Assembly (NCBI GenBank): GCA_035461245.1
Contig: DATHVP010000115.1
Coordinates: 6,619-70,618 of the forward strand
Length of the DNA: 64,000 nucleotides
From: SH-MAG3 sp035461245
GTDB taxonomy: Bacteria; Gemmatimonadota; Gemmatimonadetes; Longimicrobiales; RSA9
Reading direction: 5' to 3'
Every line of letters begins with the position of its first letter. Positions within the stretch are counted from its first letter, which is position 1. The notes under the pieces are model-generated. The model was given only the letters and a program-made list of their open reading frames with translations. It made no database searches and was not told the DNA's origin. A program made the translations under genes and the position numbers. Shown piece after piece: positions 1 through 7,358 of the stretch.

Positions 1-587
1 GCGGCCTTACGACCGCCGGCGCGGCCTACTGCTGGGGCCTTAACAGCACAGGCGCCCTGAACGTCGGCACGTCTGACGACCCCGTGACCACGCCGACCGC
101 CGTGGTCGGCGGCCTGATTTTCACCTCCCTGACCGTCGGCTATACCCACGCGTGCGGGCTCGTCGCCGCCGGCGAGGCGTATTGCTGGGGCCAGAATGCA
201 CTCGCTCAGCTCGGCAATGGCACGCAGGGCGGCGTGTCGACGTCGCCCGGTGCCGTCGCGACCACCCTGCGTTTCAGCCAGCTCAGCGCCGGGAACTTCC
301 ACACCTGCGGCATTGCCACGGACGACAACGTCTACTGCTGGGGGCGCAACTCCACGGGCCAGGTCGGCACCGGCAATACGACGCCTTCCTATATTACGAC
401 CCCTGCGCTGGTCACCGGGGGCCACTCCCTCATCGCCTTGGGCGTGGAGGGCGGTCACTCATGCGCCATGGATGTTTCGGGAGCCGCGTACTGCTGGGGC
501 GGCAACACCTATGGCCAGCTGGGCGACGGCACCACGATGGACAGCGCCCTGCCCGTAGAAGTCGGCGGCTGGACCGGGGTACCATAG
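1..587 (+). CDS. RCC1-repeat protein, C-terminal part (5' end outside window)
   Basis: The frame is open from base 3 with no start, so this is the carboxy end of a longer protein. It consists of repeated units of about 50 residues carrying the pattern YCWG-x-N-x2-GQLG-x-GT, each preceded by a Cys-Gly/Ala pair (for example HTCGIATDDNVYCWGRN). This is the bacterial RCC1/BNR-type seven-bladed propeller repeat, usually found in secreted or surface proteins. The paired Cys in each unit suggest disulfides and an extracytoplasmic location. At least three repeats are visible. The protein ends with a partial blade and no sorting domain. A binding or scaffold role is typical of the family; the ligand is unknown. 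Confidence 0.85.
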   Translation, partial: GLTTAGAAYCWGLNSTGALNVGTSDDPVTTPTAVVGGLIFTSLTVGYTHACGLVAAGEAYCWGQNALAQLGNGTQGGVSTSPGAVATTLRFSQLSAGNFHTCGIATDDNVYCWGRNSTGQVGTGNTTPSYITTPALVTGGHSLIALGVEGGHSCAMDVSGAAYCWGGNTYGQLGDGTTMDSALPVEVGGWTGVP

Positions 588-1111
588 CACGCGGCAGTAT
601 TAATGACTCCTCAGGTGTCCTCGCGTTCCCGTGATCGAGGCAGTCGCGCTGGGTAAGACGCACCGAATATGCGTCGACCTGACGGGCTGACTGAGTGCCG
701 GCGCGGTTCAGCAGAACGAACCAGGCAAGCCCGGCCTCAATGCCGGGGAACCGACCGGCCAGGACTGGCCGGCGGGACCGGCTTCATTCCAGCCGCGGCT
801 CAACCCGTCGTGCTACCTGGGTTGGGGACCCCGCATGCATGGTGGACGACGATCCAGCCCGGGCCGACGCGCGGATAATGACCGATGTCCGCGCGCACCG
901 ACATCCGCGACTTCGCGGTTCTTGCGTCCTGGCGCCGGACCGGCGAGCCCTGCGTGGGGTCGGTGTGTTACTCGATCTGTTACTCGCGGCCGAACGCGGC
1001 GCAACCCCACCCAGCTAACGCCGAGCCCTGAGCGGACGGCTCGTTGTGACCGATCCGACCATTCCTTTGCCCCGCCTGCCGCCGCATCCTCGTCGCGGAC
1101 CGCAGATCGCC
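588..1111. other. Non-coding stretch without recognisable gene
   Basis: No protein I recognise is encoded here on either strand. Two hairpins are visible: a perfect 8-bp stem with a 2-nt loop at 755-772 (CCGGCCAG/CTGGCCGG), possibly a terminator for the upstream gene, and a 6-bp stem (CGAGCC/GGCTCG) at about 1021-1043. A 48-codon frame starting at 885 has no recognisable features. Confidence 0.5.
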
Positions 1112-1300
1112 GAGGAGGGCCAGTTCTGGCTGCGCAACGACTGCGGGGGCGAACATCTCGGCACCGTGATTCTGTCCGTCCACGATGACGATCGAAGCCC
1201 CCGGGGCCGCCGCAACCACGGCTTCAGCGGTGGCTATGTACGGCGGTGGCGTGTTGCCGCCGACAAGCACGAGCGTGGGAGCCGACACGCTCGCTGCCTG
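1112..1300 (-). pseudogene. Remnant of an alpha/beta hydrolase C-terminus
   Basis: On the minus strand one frame reads SAPTLVLVGGNTPPP, then about 20 residues of helix, then IVIVDGQNHGAEMFAPAV. This is the layout of the last strand-helix-strand of alpha/beta hydrolases: P-T-L-h-L-x-G before the acidic region, then G-Q-x-H with the catalytic histidine. Upstream the reading frame is broken, and neither the lid nor the nucleophile elbow can be found. The frame runs on without homology after the motif. I read it as a decayed 3' fragment; the segment up to about 1500 may hold more degraded sequence of the same gene. Confidence 0.6.
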
Positions 1301-1753
1301 CAATCGCTCTCGACCCCGACCTGCGTGTGCGCGGACCGGCACCGGCGGGAACGGGCAGCTGCGTTCAACGCCTCAGGTATGGCGCGGATACCGGTCGCGA
1401 GATACCCCGGGAGATCGTCGACGTGCTCGAGGGCGCGCGCGACCGCCGGCTGATCTGCCCGGGCATGGCAGGGGCGTAGCAGGGTCCGCGGCGCCCGCGT
1501 ACATTCAGTCGGATGAGCGACGTCGTCGCTTTCTCCCAGTGCGCCGCACCGGGCACGCCTCGCGCGCCTGCGCGCAGTGCAAGAGGAGCAATTCGCGTCA
1601 GGAGCCCGTAGGCGACGTCGCCGGGAACCTTCATCGCGTGGAGGAGGAGGCGGCAAGGTCGTCAGGATGACAAACGCGGATGACGGAAATGTATACGCGA
1701 CAATCCAGGACCCCGTCGGTGCATACGTCACCCTGGTCGAACGGAGTTCGGAC

Positions 1754-2422
1754 ATGGCACGGGACCCCGACTTCGAGCCGCTGGCCTCGTACCGCGAGTA
1801 CCCGCAGGCGGAGATGCAGGAGCGGGCTGAGACGTTCGCACGCGAAATGGCGCGACGTCGCACGACCCGGCACTTCAGCGACCGTGCGGTTCCGCTCGAG
1901 ATCATCGAGCACTGCCTTTTTGCGGCGGGCACGGCGCCGAGCGGGGCGCACCAGCAGCCGTGGCATTTCGTCGCGATCGGCGACGGGGACCTGAAGCGGC
2001 GGCTGCGAGTGGCGGCTGAGGACGCGGAGCGCGAGTTCTATGCGAGTGTGCCGGCGGCATGGCTCGAGGCCCTCGCGCCGCTCGGCACCGACGCGCCCAA
2101 GCCGTACCTCGAGGCGGCGCCGTGGCTGATCGCCGTGTTCGCGCAGCGGTACGGCACGACGGACCCGGGCGGGACGCGGAAGCATTACTACGTGAACGAG
2201 TCCGTCGGCATCGCGACCGGGTTCCTCATCGCCGCGTTGCACCACGCAGGTCTTGCCACGCTCACGCACACGCCAAACCCGATGTCGTTCCTCAGCCGCG
2301 TGCTCGAGCGGCCGCCGAACGAGAAGCCGGTCATGCTCATCGTGGCCGGGTTCCCGGCGGAGGATGCACGCGTGCCACCGCTGCGTCGCAAGCCACTCGA
2401 CGACATCGCGGCGTTTCGATGA
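1754..2422 (+). CDS. Nitroreductase-family flavoprotein, iodotyrosine-deiodinase-like
   Basis: This 222-residue protein is of the FMN-dependent nitroreductase fold, closest in motif to the iodotyrosine deiodinase/BluB-like branch. It shows the N-terminal FEPLxxY element, an Arg-rich FMN-phosphate motif RRRTTRHFSDR near residue 35, and APSGAHQQPWHF near residue 61, the hallmark of IYD-like members. The C-terminal half contains NESVGIATGFLIAALHHAGL, the dimer-interface helix. The ATG at 1754 is chosen because GGAG lies 7 nt upstream and family members begin close to the FEPL motif; in-frame ATG 1667 would add 29 atypical residues. The stop overlaps the start of the next gene (ATGA). It probably reduces nitro, quinone or halogenated aromatic substrates with NAD(P)H; the actual substrate cannot be told. 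Confidence 0.8.
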   Translation: MARDPDFEPLASYREYPQAEMQERAETFAREMARRRTTRHFSDRAVPLEIIEHCLFAAGTAPSGAHQQPWHFVAIGDGDLKRRLRVAAEDAEREFYASVPAAWLEALAPLGTDAPKPYLEAAPWLIAVFAQRYGTTDPGGTRKHYYVNESVGIATGFLIAALHHAGLATLTHTPNPMSFLSRVLERPPNEKPVMLIVAGFPAEDARVPPLRRKPLDDIAAFR

Positions 2423-2913
2423 GCGAAGCTCGGGTGCCAGGATCGGGGGCCGTCCTTGCCGCCGCGGTGGGCATCGGCATGGTCGCCGCTGCGCGTACGT
2501 TCCTGATGCCCGCGCTGCTGAGCCGGTCGCTGCGAACGGAGCGGGGCGCGTCGTCCGAGAAGGGGCCGGCGCGGCTGCTGGCGTCGCCCGCGGCGGGCAC
2601 GGCACTGTGGCTGGTCGCGGCGGGCGAGCTTGTCGGCGACAAGCTGCCCATCACCCCCGACCGCACCCGGGCGGCTTCCCTCGCCGCGCGGGCGTTCTCG
2701 GGTGCGTTCAGCGCCGCCGCATATGCGTCGTCGCGCCGCGAGCCGATGGCGCCCGCCGCTCTCGTCGGAGCTATCGGCGCCATCGGCGGCGCCTACCTGC
2801 TGCTTCATGCGCGCCGGGCGGCGGGGCGTCGCCTCGATGTCCCGGACCCGTTCGTCGCTGTGGCCGAGGACGTCGCCGCCACGGCTGTAGGGTACACGAT
2901 CGCTCGCCGATGA
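2419..2913 (+). CDS. DUF4126-family membrane protein
   Basis: The 164-residue protein has about four hydrophobic segments. It carries the GELVGDKLPITPDRT motif in the middle and PDPFVAVAEDVAATAVGY near the end; both are typical of DUF4126 integral membrane proteins. Small-residue-rich segments (AARAFSGAFSAAAYA, GAIGAIGGAYLLLH) fit tightly packed helices. It starts at the ATG overlapping the nitroreductase stop, so the two are translationally coupled. The family has no established biochemical function. Confidence 0.75.
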   Translation: MSEARVPGSGAVLAAAVGIGMVAAARTFLMPALLSRSLRTERGASSEKGPARLLASPAAGTALWLVAAGELVGDKLPITPDRTRAASLAARAFSGAFSAAAYASSRREPMAPAALVGAIGAIGGAYLLLHARRAAGRRLDVPDPFVAVAEDVAATAVGYTIARR

Positions 2914-2924
2914 TCGCGCGATCC

Positions 2925-3046
2925 TGAAGCGACGCGTCATCGAGGAGGTCTGCCGCGTGCTACCTGGAGGCAGGATCTCGATCACGGACATCGTCGTTCT
3001 GTCGAACCTCGACCCGCCGGCCGCGCAGCAGGTGGCAGCCTTCATC
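2925..3046 (+). pseudogene. Remnant of an ArsM-like SAM methyltransferase
   Basis: In one plus-strand frame from about 2934 the sequence reads RVIEEVCRVLPGGRISITDI, then VVLSNLDPPAAQQVAAFILG. This is the post-motif region of class I SAM methyltransferases, specifically the REVxRVLKPGGRLxISDVV-x-LP element of arsenite methyltransferases and relatives. The SAM-binding glycine loop and the cysteines are absent. The frame then runs into a proline/serine simple repeat at 3057-3090. I interpret this as a short decayed piece of an arsM-type gene. Confidence 0.6.
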
Positions 3047-3089
3047 CTCGGCCGGTCGCCGCCCTCCTGGCCCTCTTGGCCCTCCTCGC

Positions 3090-3266
3090 CTGATCGCCGA
3101 GCTGAGCCTGCTCGTCGCGCCCGTGGCTGACGGAACCATGGGCACACCAGCGCCATTCGACCTGGAAACACGCTCAACGAGGGCTCATCGCCTGCGGCTG
3201 GAAAACGTCGAGGTCCGCACGGCTGACATGACATGGATCCGGTATCGCGTGGTGCCGGCGCATTGA
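3090..3266 (+). pseudogene. Remnant of a RibD C-terminal (dihydrofolate-reductase-like) domain
   Basis: The frame from 3090 reads LIAELSLLVAPVADGTMGTP and ends ENVEVRTADMTWIRYRVVP before a TGA at 3264. This matches the end of RibD-C/DHFR-family reductases, where ELSLLxAPVADG-x-x-GTPxLFD is followed by L-x-S-V-E-x-R-x-G-D-x-x-W-L-R-Y-R-V. The family's original stop position appears preserved, but the NADPH-binding front part is missing. It follows directly on the ArsM-like remnant, so two unrelated gene ends are joined here. Confidence 0.7.
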
Positions 3267-3404
3267 CAGGAAACTACTTCGACGCGCGAGCGCTGTTATC
3301 CGCAGCACTGCCGGAGGCTTGCCCCTGGCCAGGGGCTGTGGCTACCTTCGCCGTCCACCAGCCGTGTCCACCTTCGTTGATCCCCACAATAACGGAGCTT
3401 GCCC

Positions 3405-4103
3405 ATGTCTCTACCGCGTCATGTGGCCACAATCCTGATCGGCGGCGCGCTTCTTCTCCCGGATTCGGGGGTCGAAGCGCAGGACAGGACCGCCACGCGA
3501 GCCGTCCCGCTGGAGGTGTTTACGGTTTCCGGCGCGAGGACGCCAGCGCCGGCACCCGACCTGCAGTCGATTCGACCCGCCGGCGGGGTGGCCGAGCCCG
3601 GGATACGTCCCGCCCGGGCCGTGCCGGCCGCGGATGCTGCCCGCAGTGCGGCGATGACGGTCCTCAGTTCAAGGCCCGCTGCCCGGCCAGGCCGAACTGG
3701 CGCGGTCCAGGCGCCAGCGCCGACGGAACTTCAGGATGTCATCCTGACCTCGAGGCGCCCGTGGCACAACCACGCCTATGTCGACTATACGATGCCCGTG
3801 AGCGTGAACAATGCCACCGGCGTCGTCCAGTTCAGCACGAACTACCTCAATTTCACGACGGTTCGCCTGAACGCGGTGGAGGGGGCATCGTACCTTGTGA
3901 GCTTCGCGGTTGACGCATGGGGGAGCGGCACATATCGCGTCACCTCGGGTGACAACGTCCAGACCTTTCCCAACTCCAACGGCCAGCAGCACCTCATGGT
4001 CGGAATTCAGGCGGCTACGGCGGGTTGGGTCTCTGTACAGCTGACCCGTGCGGACGGGTCGGGTTACTACGTCCATGAGGTCCGGGTCACCCGGGTGAAC
4101 TGA
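3405..4103 (+). CDS. Secreted protein of unknown function
   Basis: I do not recognise this 232-residue protein. It begins with a signal peptide (positive n-region, hydrophobic HVATILIGGALLL, likely cleavage after VEA). A low-complexity Pro/Ala/Arg-rich linker to about residue 110 follows, then a compact domain of about 120 residues starting near RRPWHNHAYVDYTMPV. The latter alternates Thr/Ser/Asn-rich strands and ends YYVHEVRVTRVN, like a beta-sandwich of the jelly-roll or PPC sort. ATG 3405 is preceded by GGAG at 3394-3397. It is a single gene followed by the strong hairpin at 4160. An exported binding or adhesive role is possible but not shown. Confidence 0.6.
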   Translation: MSLPRHVATILIGGALLLPDSGVEAQDRTATRAVPLEVFTVSGARTPAPAPDLQSIRPAGGVAEPGIRPARAVPAADAARSAAMTVLSSRPAARPGRTGAVQAPAPTELQDVILTSRRPWHNHAYVDYTMPVSVNNATGVVQFSTNYLNFTTVRLNAVEGASYLVSFAVDAWGSGTYRVTSGDNVQTFPNSNGQQHLMVGIQAATAGWVSVQLTRADGSGYYVHEVRVTRVN

Positions 4104-4159
4104 GACCCGCTACTGTCGGATCCCCGCCGGCAACATGTCGAGGTTCTCAAGGCAATAAC

Positions 4160-4191
4160 GGCCCCGCCCGCGCAGCGGCACGGGCGGGGCC
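4160..4191. terminator. Strong GC hairpin, probable bidirectional terminator
   Basis: A GGCCCCGCCCG arm pairs with CGGGCGGGGCC around a loop of about 10 nt. It lies between the plus-strand secreted protein and the minus-strand ThiC remnant, so it can serve both. Only a TT follows on the plus strand. Confidence 0.6.
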
Positions 4192-4232
4192 TTCACTCGC
4201 CGGGACGCGAATCCCGCAAACGCACAACTCCT

Positions 4233-4378
4233 TCAGGTTGCCGGCGTATCCAGAACGTGCAACTCGCCGCCCGACTCCCGAAACTCCCTCGCCTTGTCCT
4301 GCATTCCGCGCTCCGCGTCGGCCCGGATCTCCTGCGAGATCCGCATGGAGCAGAACTTCGGTCCGCACATGGAGCTGC
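4233..4378 (-). pseudogene. thiC: 3' tail of thiC (phosphomethylpyrimidine synthase)
   Basis: On the minus strand the frame reads SSMCGPKFCSMRISQEIR, continues AERGMQDKAREFRESGGELH and ends at TGA 4233-4235. This is the extreme carboxy end of ThiC, including the CxxCxxxxC iron-sulfur motif (here C-G-P-K-F-C with the preceding part of the motif cut off). Only about 47 of the usual 450-600 residues remain. The fragment begins exactly where the tRNA-Arg half copy ends, so the upstream part was lost at that junction. It cannot be functional; an intact thiC would have to be elsewhere. Confidence 0.85.
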
Positions 4379-4418
4379 GCCCGAGTGGATTCGACCCACT
4401 GGCCTCATCCTCCGGAGG
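4376..4418 (-). repeat. 3' half of tRNA-Arg(CCG), candidate attachment-site copy
   Basis: These 43 bases match the 3' half of the intact tRNA-Arg(CCG) at 7359-7401, from the anticodon loop to the discriminator base, with a single mismatch at 4395. The match stops abruptly after the anticodon region. The repeat is direct and lies on the 3' side of the intact tRNA, the standard geometry left by integration of a mobile element into a tRNA 3' end. Confidence 0.8.
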
Positions 4419-4446
4419 TACTTCTTCAACGCACTGGGCGCCGGGC

Positions 4447-4971
4447 TCAGCCGCTGAGAAGCTCCTCGAGAGCGAGCCGGGTCTTTGGCATCAGGCGGTC
4501 CTCGTCGACATACTGCACGACGACCTCGAGCGCCTGATCGACGCTGGTGATGTTCAGGTAGCGCAGAAGGTAGCGGATATCGTCGACGTCGCGGAACTCC
4601 TCGGCGAGGCGCATCGACGCGCACTTCATCGCCAGCAGATACTCCGGGCGCGCGATGAATACGCGAAGGTTCGGCAGCTCGAGGAAGGGGTCGAAGGCGC
4701 CGCGTTCGTCGAGGTAACCCTTCACCGCATTGTTCAGCCAACCGCGGGGAACACCGGCGCGATCGGCCACGCGGGCGGCGGCCTCGCGGATCTCGCGCGT
4801 CGGACGGAACAGCGCATCGACCTCACGCGTGGCGCGACGGGCGTCGAAAGCAAGGCACATGACGGCCCCGCCCACCAGGTAGAGTTCGCCCTCAACCTCG
4901 GCCGTCGCGAGCTCCTCACTCAGCAGCTCGAGCAGGCGGCGGATGTCGTGCGCCGTGAACGAGGCGTTCAC
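4447..4971 (-). CDS. DUF6036-type nucleotidyltransferase, putative toxin-like partner
   Basis: The 174-residue protein has the N-terminal nucleotidyltransferase signature LYLVGGAVMCLAF followed by TREVDALF near residue 45, as in DUF6036 proteins and the wider MNT/AbiEii superfamily. The first acidic residue of the usual D-x-D is Glu here. The C-terminal half is helical (LLAMKCASMRLAEEFRDVDD), matching the family's K-x2-AxR-x3-KDxxD segment. The GTG at 4971 is chosen because it overlaps the stop of the upstream RHH gene (GTGA) and removes 57 non-homologous residues. Position behind an RHH gene with a palindromic operator suggests a toxin-antitoxin or abortive-infection-like module; this is inference. 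Confidence 0.7.
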   Translation of the reverse strand: MNASFTAHDIRRLLELLSEELATAEVEGELYLVGGAVMCLAFDARRATREVDALFRPTREIREAAARVADRAGVPRGWLNNAVKGYLDERGAFDPFLELPNLRVFIARPEYLLAMKCASMRLAEEFRDVDDIRYLLRYLNITSVDQALEVVVQYVDEDRLMPKTRLALEELLSG

Positions 4972-5468
4972 ACGCGATCTCCAATCGACGCGTCGATGAA
5001 TATGTTCCGTCGCTTGAACGGTACGGGCGACGCTCGCAACAGGTGGGGTCGCACACTCTTCAGCTCCGTGCCGAACCGCGGTCTCGCCAACGGCCGGACG
5101 TCCTTCGTCCACGCAGGCGGCGGGCGATCCCTCCGTGCGCACGCCAACTCGACCATGGCCGCGACGTAGTTGCGCTCGTACTCGGGCAGCGCCTCGAGCA
5201 CGGCTCCCTCGACGAGCCCGACCGCCTCCGCCAGTTCCGGCCCCGAGAGGGCGCTCAGGAAGTCGTTGAGTTCGGCCAGGACGTAGGAACGACCATGGGG
5301 CTCCGCAAGCGCCCGGAGCAGACCCTCGAACCTGCCCTGTGTCACAGGGAGGGCACGCGCCAGCACGTAACTCGATACGTCTTGACCCGCCGCACGGGCT
5401 AAGCGCCGGATCGCGGATTTCTCGTCCGCCGTGACGCGGATCTGAAGCTGATGCGATTTGATCGCCAT
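4968..5468 (-). CDS. RHH-domain (DUF1778-like) protein, putative antitoxin/autoregulator
   Basis: The first 40 residues (HQLQIRVTADEKSAIRRLAR, then AGQDVSSYVLARAL) have the strand-helix-helix pattern of ribbon-helix-helix repressors of the DUF1778/CopG type. The remaining 120 residues form a helical extension, including YVLAELNDFLSALSG and LPEYERNYVAAMVELACARR. Total length 166 is longer than classic antitoxins, which average about 90. ATG 5468 lies 31 bp from a perfect 9-bp inverted repeat, a likely operator. It is translationally coupled to the nucleotidyltransferase downstream. It probably binds and represses its own promoter. Confidence 0.65.
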   Translation of the reverse strand: MAIKSHQLQIRVTADEKSAIRRLARAAGQDVSSYVLARALPVTQGRFEGLLRALAEPHGRSYVLAELNDFLSALSGPELAEAVGLVEGAVLEALPEYERNYVAAMVELACARRDRPPPAWTKDVRPLARPRFGTELKSVRPHLLRASPVPFKRRNIFIDASIGDRV

Positions 5469-5498
5469 GACTGAAAACTAGGCATGGAACTCGAGTGC

Positions 5499-5518
5499 GT
5501 CAATACAGTTGTATTGAC
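5499..5518. promoter_or_regulatory. Palindromic operator of the RHH/nucleotidyltransferase pair
   Basis: Two perfect 9-bp arms, GTCAATACA and TGTATTGAC, are separated by 2 bp. On the minus strand the second half includes TTGACG, which could act as -35 with a weak TAGTTT -10 after 17 bp. The site is AT-rich compared with its surroundings and sits 31 bp upstream of the RHH start, as expected for autorepression. Confidence 0.65.
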
Positions 5519-5560
5519 GGCTAGGATAGCAGTTTTTGTCTTACATGGGTCCGCGCGTGC

Positions 5561-5790
5561 TCACGGAGTGCGCGAGCCAGCACCTTCCAGCGCTGAATCC
5601 GGCCGATCTGAAGAAGCGTTCCTTGCGCGTATGCGTTCGAGGAGCACCGATGCCGGCTCATCGGTCGGATCCTGGTCCACGAGGCGGCCGTCGAAGGCCC
5701 ACTTGAGGATGGATTGGCGGAGGCGGGTGAGGCGACGGACGGAGGCGTCGGTTACCTCGCTGTTTGAGTCAATGTTGGACTCGTGATCAT
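5561..5790 (-). pseudogene. hsdS: 3' remnant of hsdS (type I restriction specificity subunit)
   Basis: The minus strand encodes RRLTRLRQSILKWAFDGRLV, then DQDPTDEPASVLLERIRAR, ending at TGA 5561-5563. This is the near-invariant distal conserved region of HsdS (LRQSILKxAFxGxLVxQdpxDEPAxxLLxRI). The two target-recognition domains and the central helix are absent; upstream the frame is lost after about 20 residues of non-conserved sequence. No hsdM or hsdR is in the window. It marks the former presence of a type I restriction locus in this island. Confidence 0.85.
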
Positions 5791-5945
5791 CCGCCGCTTC
5801 GAGAATCCGGCTCTGCTCCGATCACAGTGGCGTCGGAGTCGACGGCGCTGCTCTCGACCGACCTCGGACGCAAGGCGCTGGGCGACTCCTGCGACGATCT
5901 CCGGCATGCTTCTGAAGCGAGTGTCGGGGCTCCGTCGCACGCTGT

Positions 5946-7013
5946 TCAGCCAGGCGACCGCCGTCGCGATACCTCCGCGAGGAGCGTCACCGCTGTGAGC
6001 GGCAGCACCAAAACAGCCATCACGGTGCGGAATGCCGGCAGGACCGGGGGGTTGGCTGCGTGCATGACCAGGTGGATGGTATAGGCCGCGAACCAGCCCA
6101 GGAAGAGGGCGCCCTGCCATCGTCCGATCCTGTGGGTCCGGAACAGGATCGGCATGCACGCCACGGCCACGCCGATCATCACGGGAACGTCGAAGGCCAG
6201 CGCGGCCGGTGCCACCCTCAGCGCCGCGGGGGCGACAAGCGCCGACGCACCGAGCACGGCAAGGATGTTGAAGATGTTGCTGCCGACTACGTTGCCCACC
6301 GCGATGTCGCGCTGGCCACGGATGGTTGCCACAACTGACGTCGCAAGCTCCGGCAGCGACGTACCAGCCGCCACGACGGTGAGGCCGATGACCAGGTCGC
6401 TGATGCCCCACGCGTCGGCGATTGCTGTGGCTCCTGCAACGAGCCAGCGGGACCCGATGACCAGTAGCACCAGGCCGACCGCCGCAATGGTGCCCTGGCG
6501 CAGCACGGCGGGCGTACGCGCCGGCACCGGCCGTTCTGCCGGGCCGGCCGTATCCGTCTCGTCGTTGCCCTGCCAGCGCAGTAGGAACAGCGTGTAGCCG
6601 GCAATGCCCGCCAGGAGGAGCGTGCCCTCGCCCCGGCCGATGCCGCCGTCCATGGCCAGCAGCAGGAGCAGCAAGGACGCAGCGACCATGATGGGCACGT
6701 CCAGGCGCACAACGCGTCGGGACACCACGAGCGGTGTCGCCAGAGCCGAGATGCCCAGGATGACAAGCACGTTGAAGATATTGCTGCCCACGACGTTGCC
6801 GAGAGCAAGGTCGGCCTGCCCGGCCAGCGCCGAGCGCACGCTCACCGCGAACTCGGGCGCGCTCGTGCCGTACGCCACTACCGTCAGGCCAATGACAAGC
6901 TGCGGGATGCCGAGGGCCGCCGCCAGGCGCGACGCACCGCGCACGAGCAATTCGGCGCCGGTCACGAGCAGGACGAGCCCTGCAGGCAACAGGATCAGCG
7001 CGCTCGCCGTCAC
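5946..7013 (-). CDS. CaCA-family sodium/calcium (cation/proton) antiporter
   Basis: The 355-residue protein has about ten membrane segments in two homologous halves, each with an alpha-repeat: VAYGTSAPEFAVS with NVVGSNIFNVL in the first, VAAGTSLPELATS with NVVGSNIFNIL in the second. The acidic residue in each GTSxPE motif is the cation ligand. The halves are joined by a short charged loop (ETDTAGPAERPVPART). This is the YrbG-like bacterial subfamily that exports Ca2+ against Na+ or H+. GTG 7013 is preferred because the in-frame ATG at 7097 adds 28 Arg-rich residues unlike the family. It lies inside the tRNA-bounded island but looks intact. Confidence 0.85.
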   Translation of the reverse strand: MTASALILLPAGLVLLVTGAELLVRGASRLAAALGIPQLVIGLTVVAYGTSAPEFAVSVRSALAGQADLALGNVVGSNIFNVLVILGISALATPLVVSRRVVRLDVPIMVAASLLLLLLAMDGGIGRGEGTLLLAGIAGYTLFLLRWQGNDETDTAGPAERPVPARTPAVLRQGTIAAVGLVLLVIGSRWLVAGATAIADAWGISDLVIGLTVVAAGTSLPELATSVVATIRGQRDIAVGNVVGSNIFNILAVLGASALVAPAALRVAPAALAFDVPVMIGVAVACMPILFRTHRIGRWQGALFLGWFAAYTIHLVMHAANPPVLPAFRTVMAVLVLPLTAVTLLAEVSRRRSPG

Positions 7014-7035
7014 GTGCGGCTCGGCGCCAGTGGCA

Positions 7036-7220
7036 TCAGCGGGCCGCCCGTCGCTGCTTCGGCGACGGGCCGTTATGAACCGCCGGCGGGCAAGCATCGG
7101 TCATGTCGCCCGCGCGACTGCCGTACCAGATCAGGAACAGGAGCACGGCCACCATGATGTAGACGCGACGAGGGACGCGACATCGTGCGGAATGTCGGCA
7201 ATGAGCTCGTGCAGCGTCAA
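7036..7220 (-). pseudogene. Frameshifted small membrane protein (candidate)
   Basis: One minus-strand frame starting at TTG 7220 reads TLHELIADIPHDVASLV. A second frame continues without a gap as VYIMVAVLLFLIWYGSRAGD, a clear membrane helix with a positive tail. Joined across the shift near 7166-7170 they make a single-pass protein of the small 'LxELxADIPxDPAS-TM' type that I have the impression is common in such genomes. The shift could be genuine decay or a sequencing error. Function unknown. Confidence 0.35.
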
Positions 7221-7316
7221 GCCGTCGCCATCGGACTGCAGTGCGAGTGCAACATGAGTGTATCCCCGACATTGGCCGTCGCACGCACCGAGCCCGGCGC
7301 CGAACAAAATGGAAAA

Positions 7317-7342
7317 CCCGCACCGTAAGTGACGGTGCGGGT
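7317..7342 (-). terminator. Intrinsic terminator of the tRNA-rnpB-tRNA operon
   Basis: On the minus strand CCCGCACCGT and ACGGTGCGGG form a 10-bp stem with a 5-6 nt loop, followed by TTTT. It lies 17 bp beyond the 3' end of tRNA-Arg(CCG). Confidence 0.8.
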
Positions 7343-7358
7343 TGGCTTTCCGAATGAG

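Noticed and set aside
1010..1050. AAC-hairpin-GTT layout like an integron attC site
   Set aside because: The 7-base core sites do not match RYYYAAC/GTTRRRY at several positions, the hairpin is too short, and no other copies or integrase are present, although many gene fragments lie around it.
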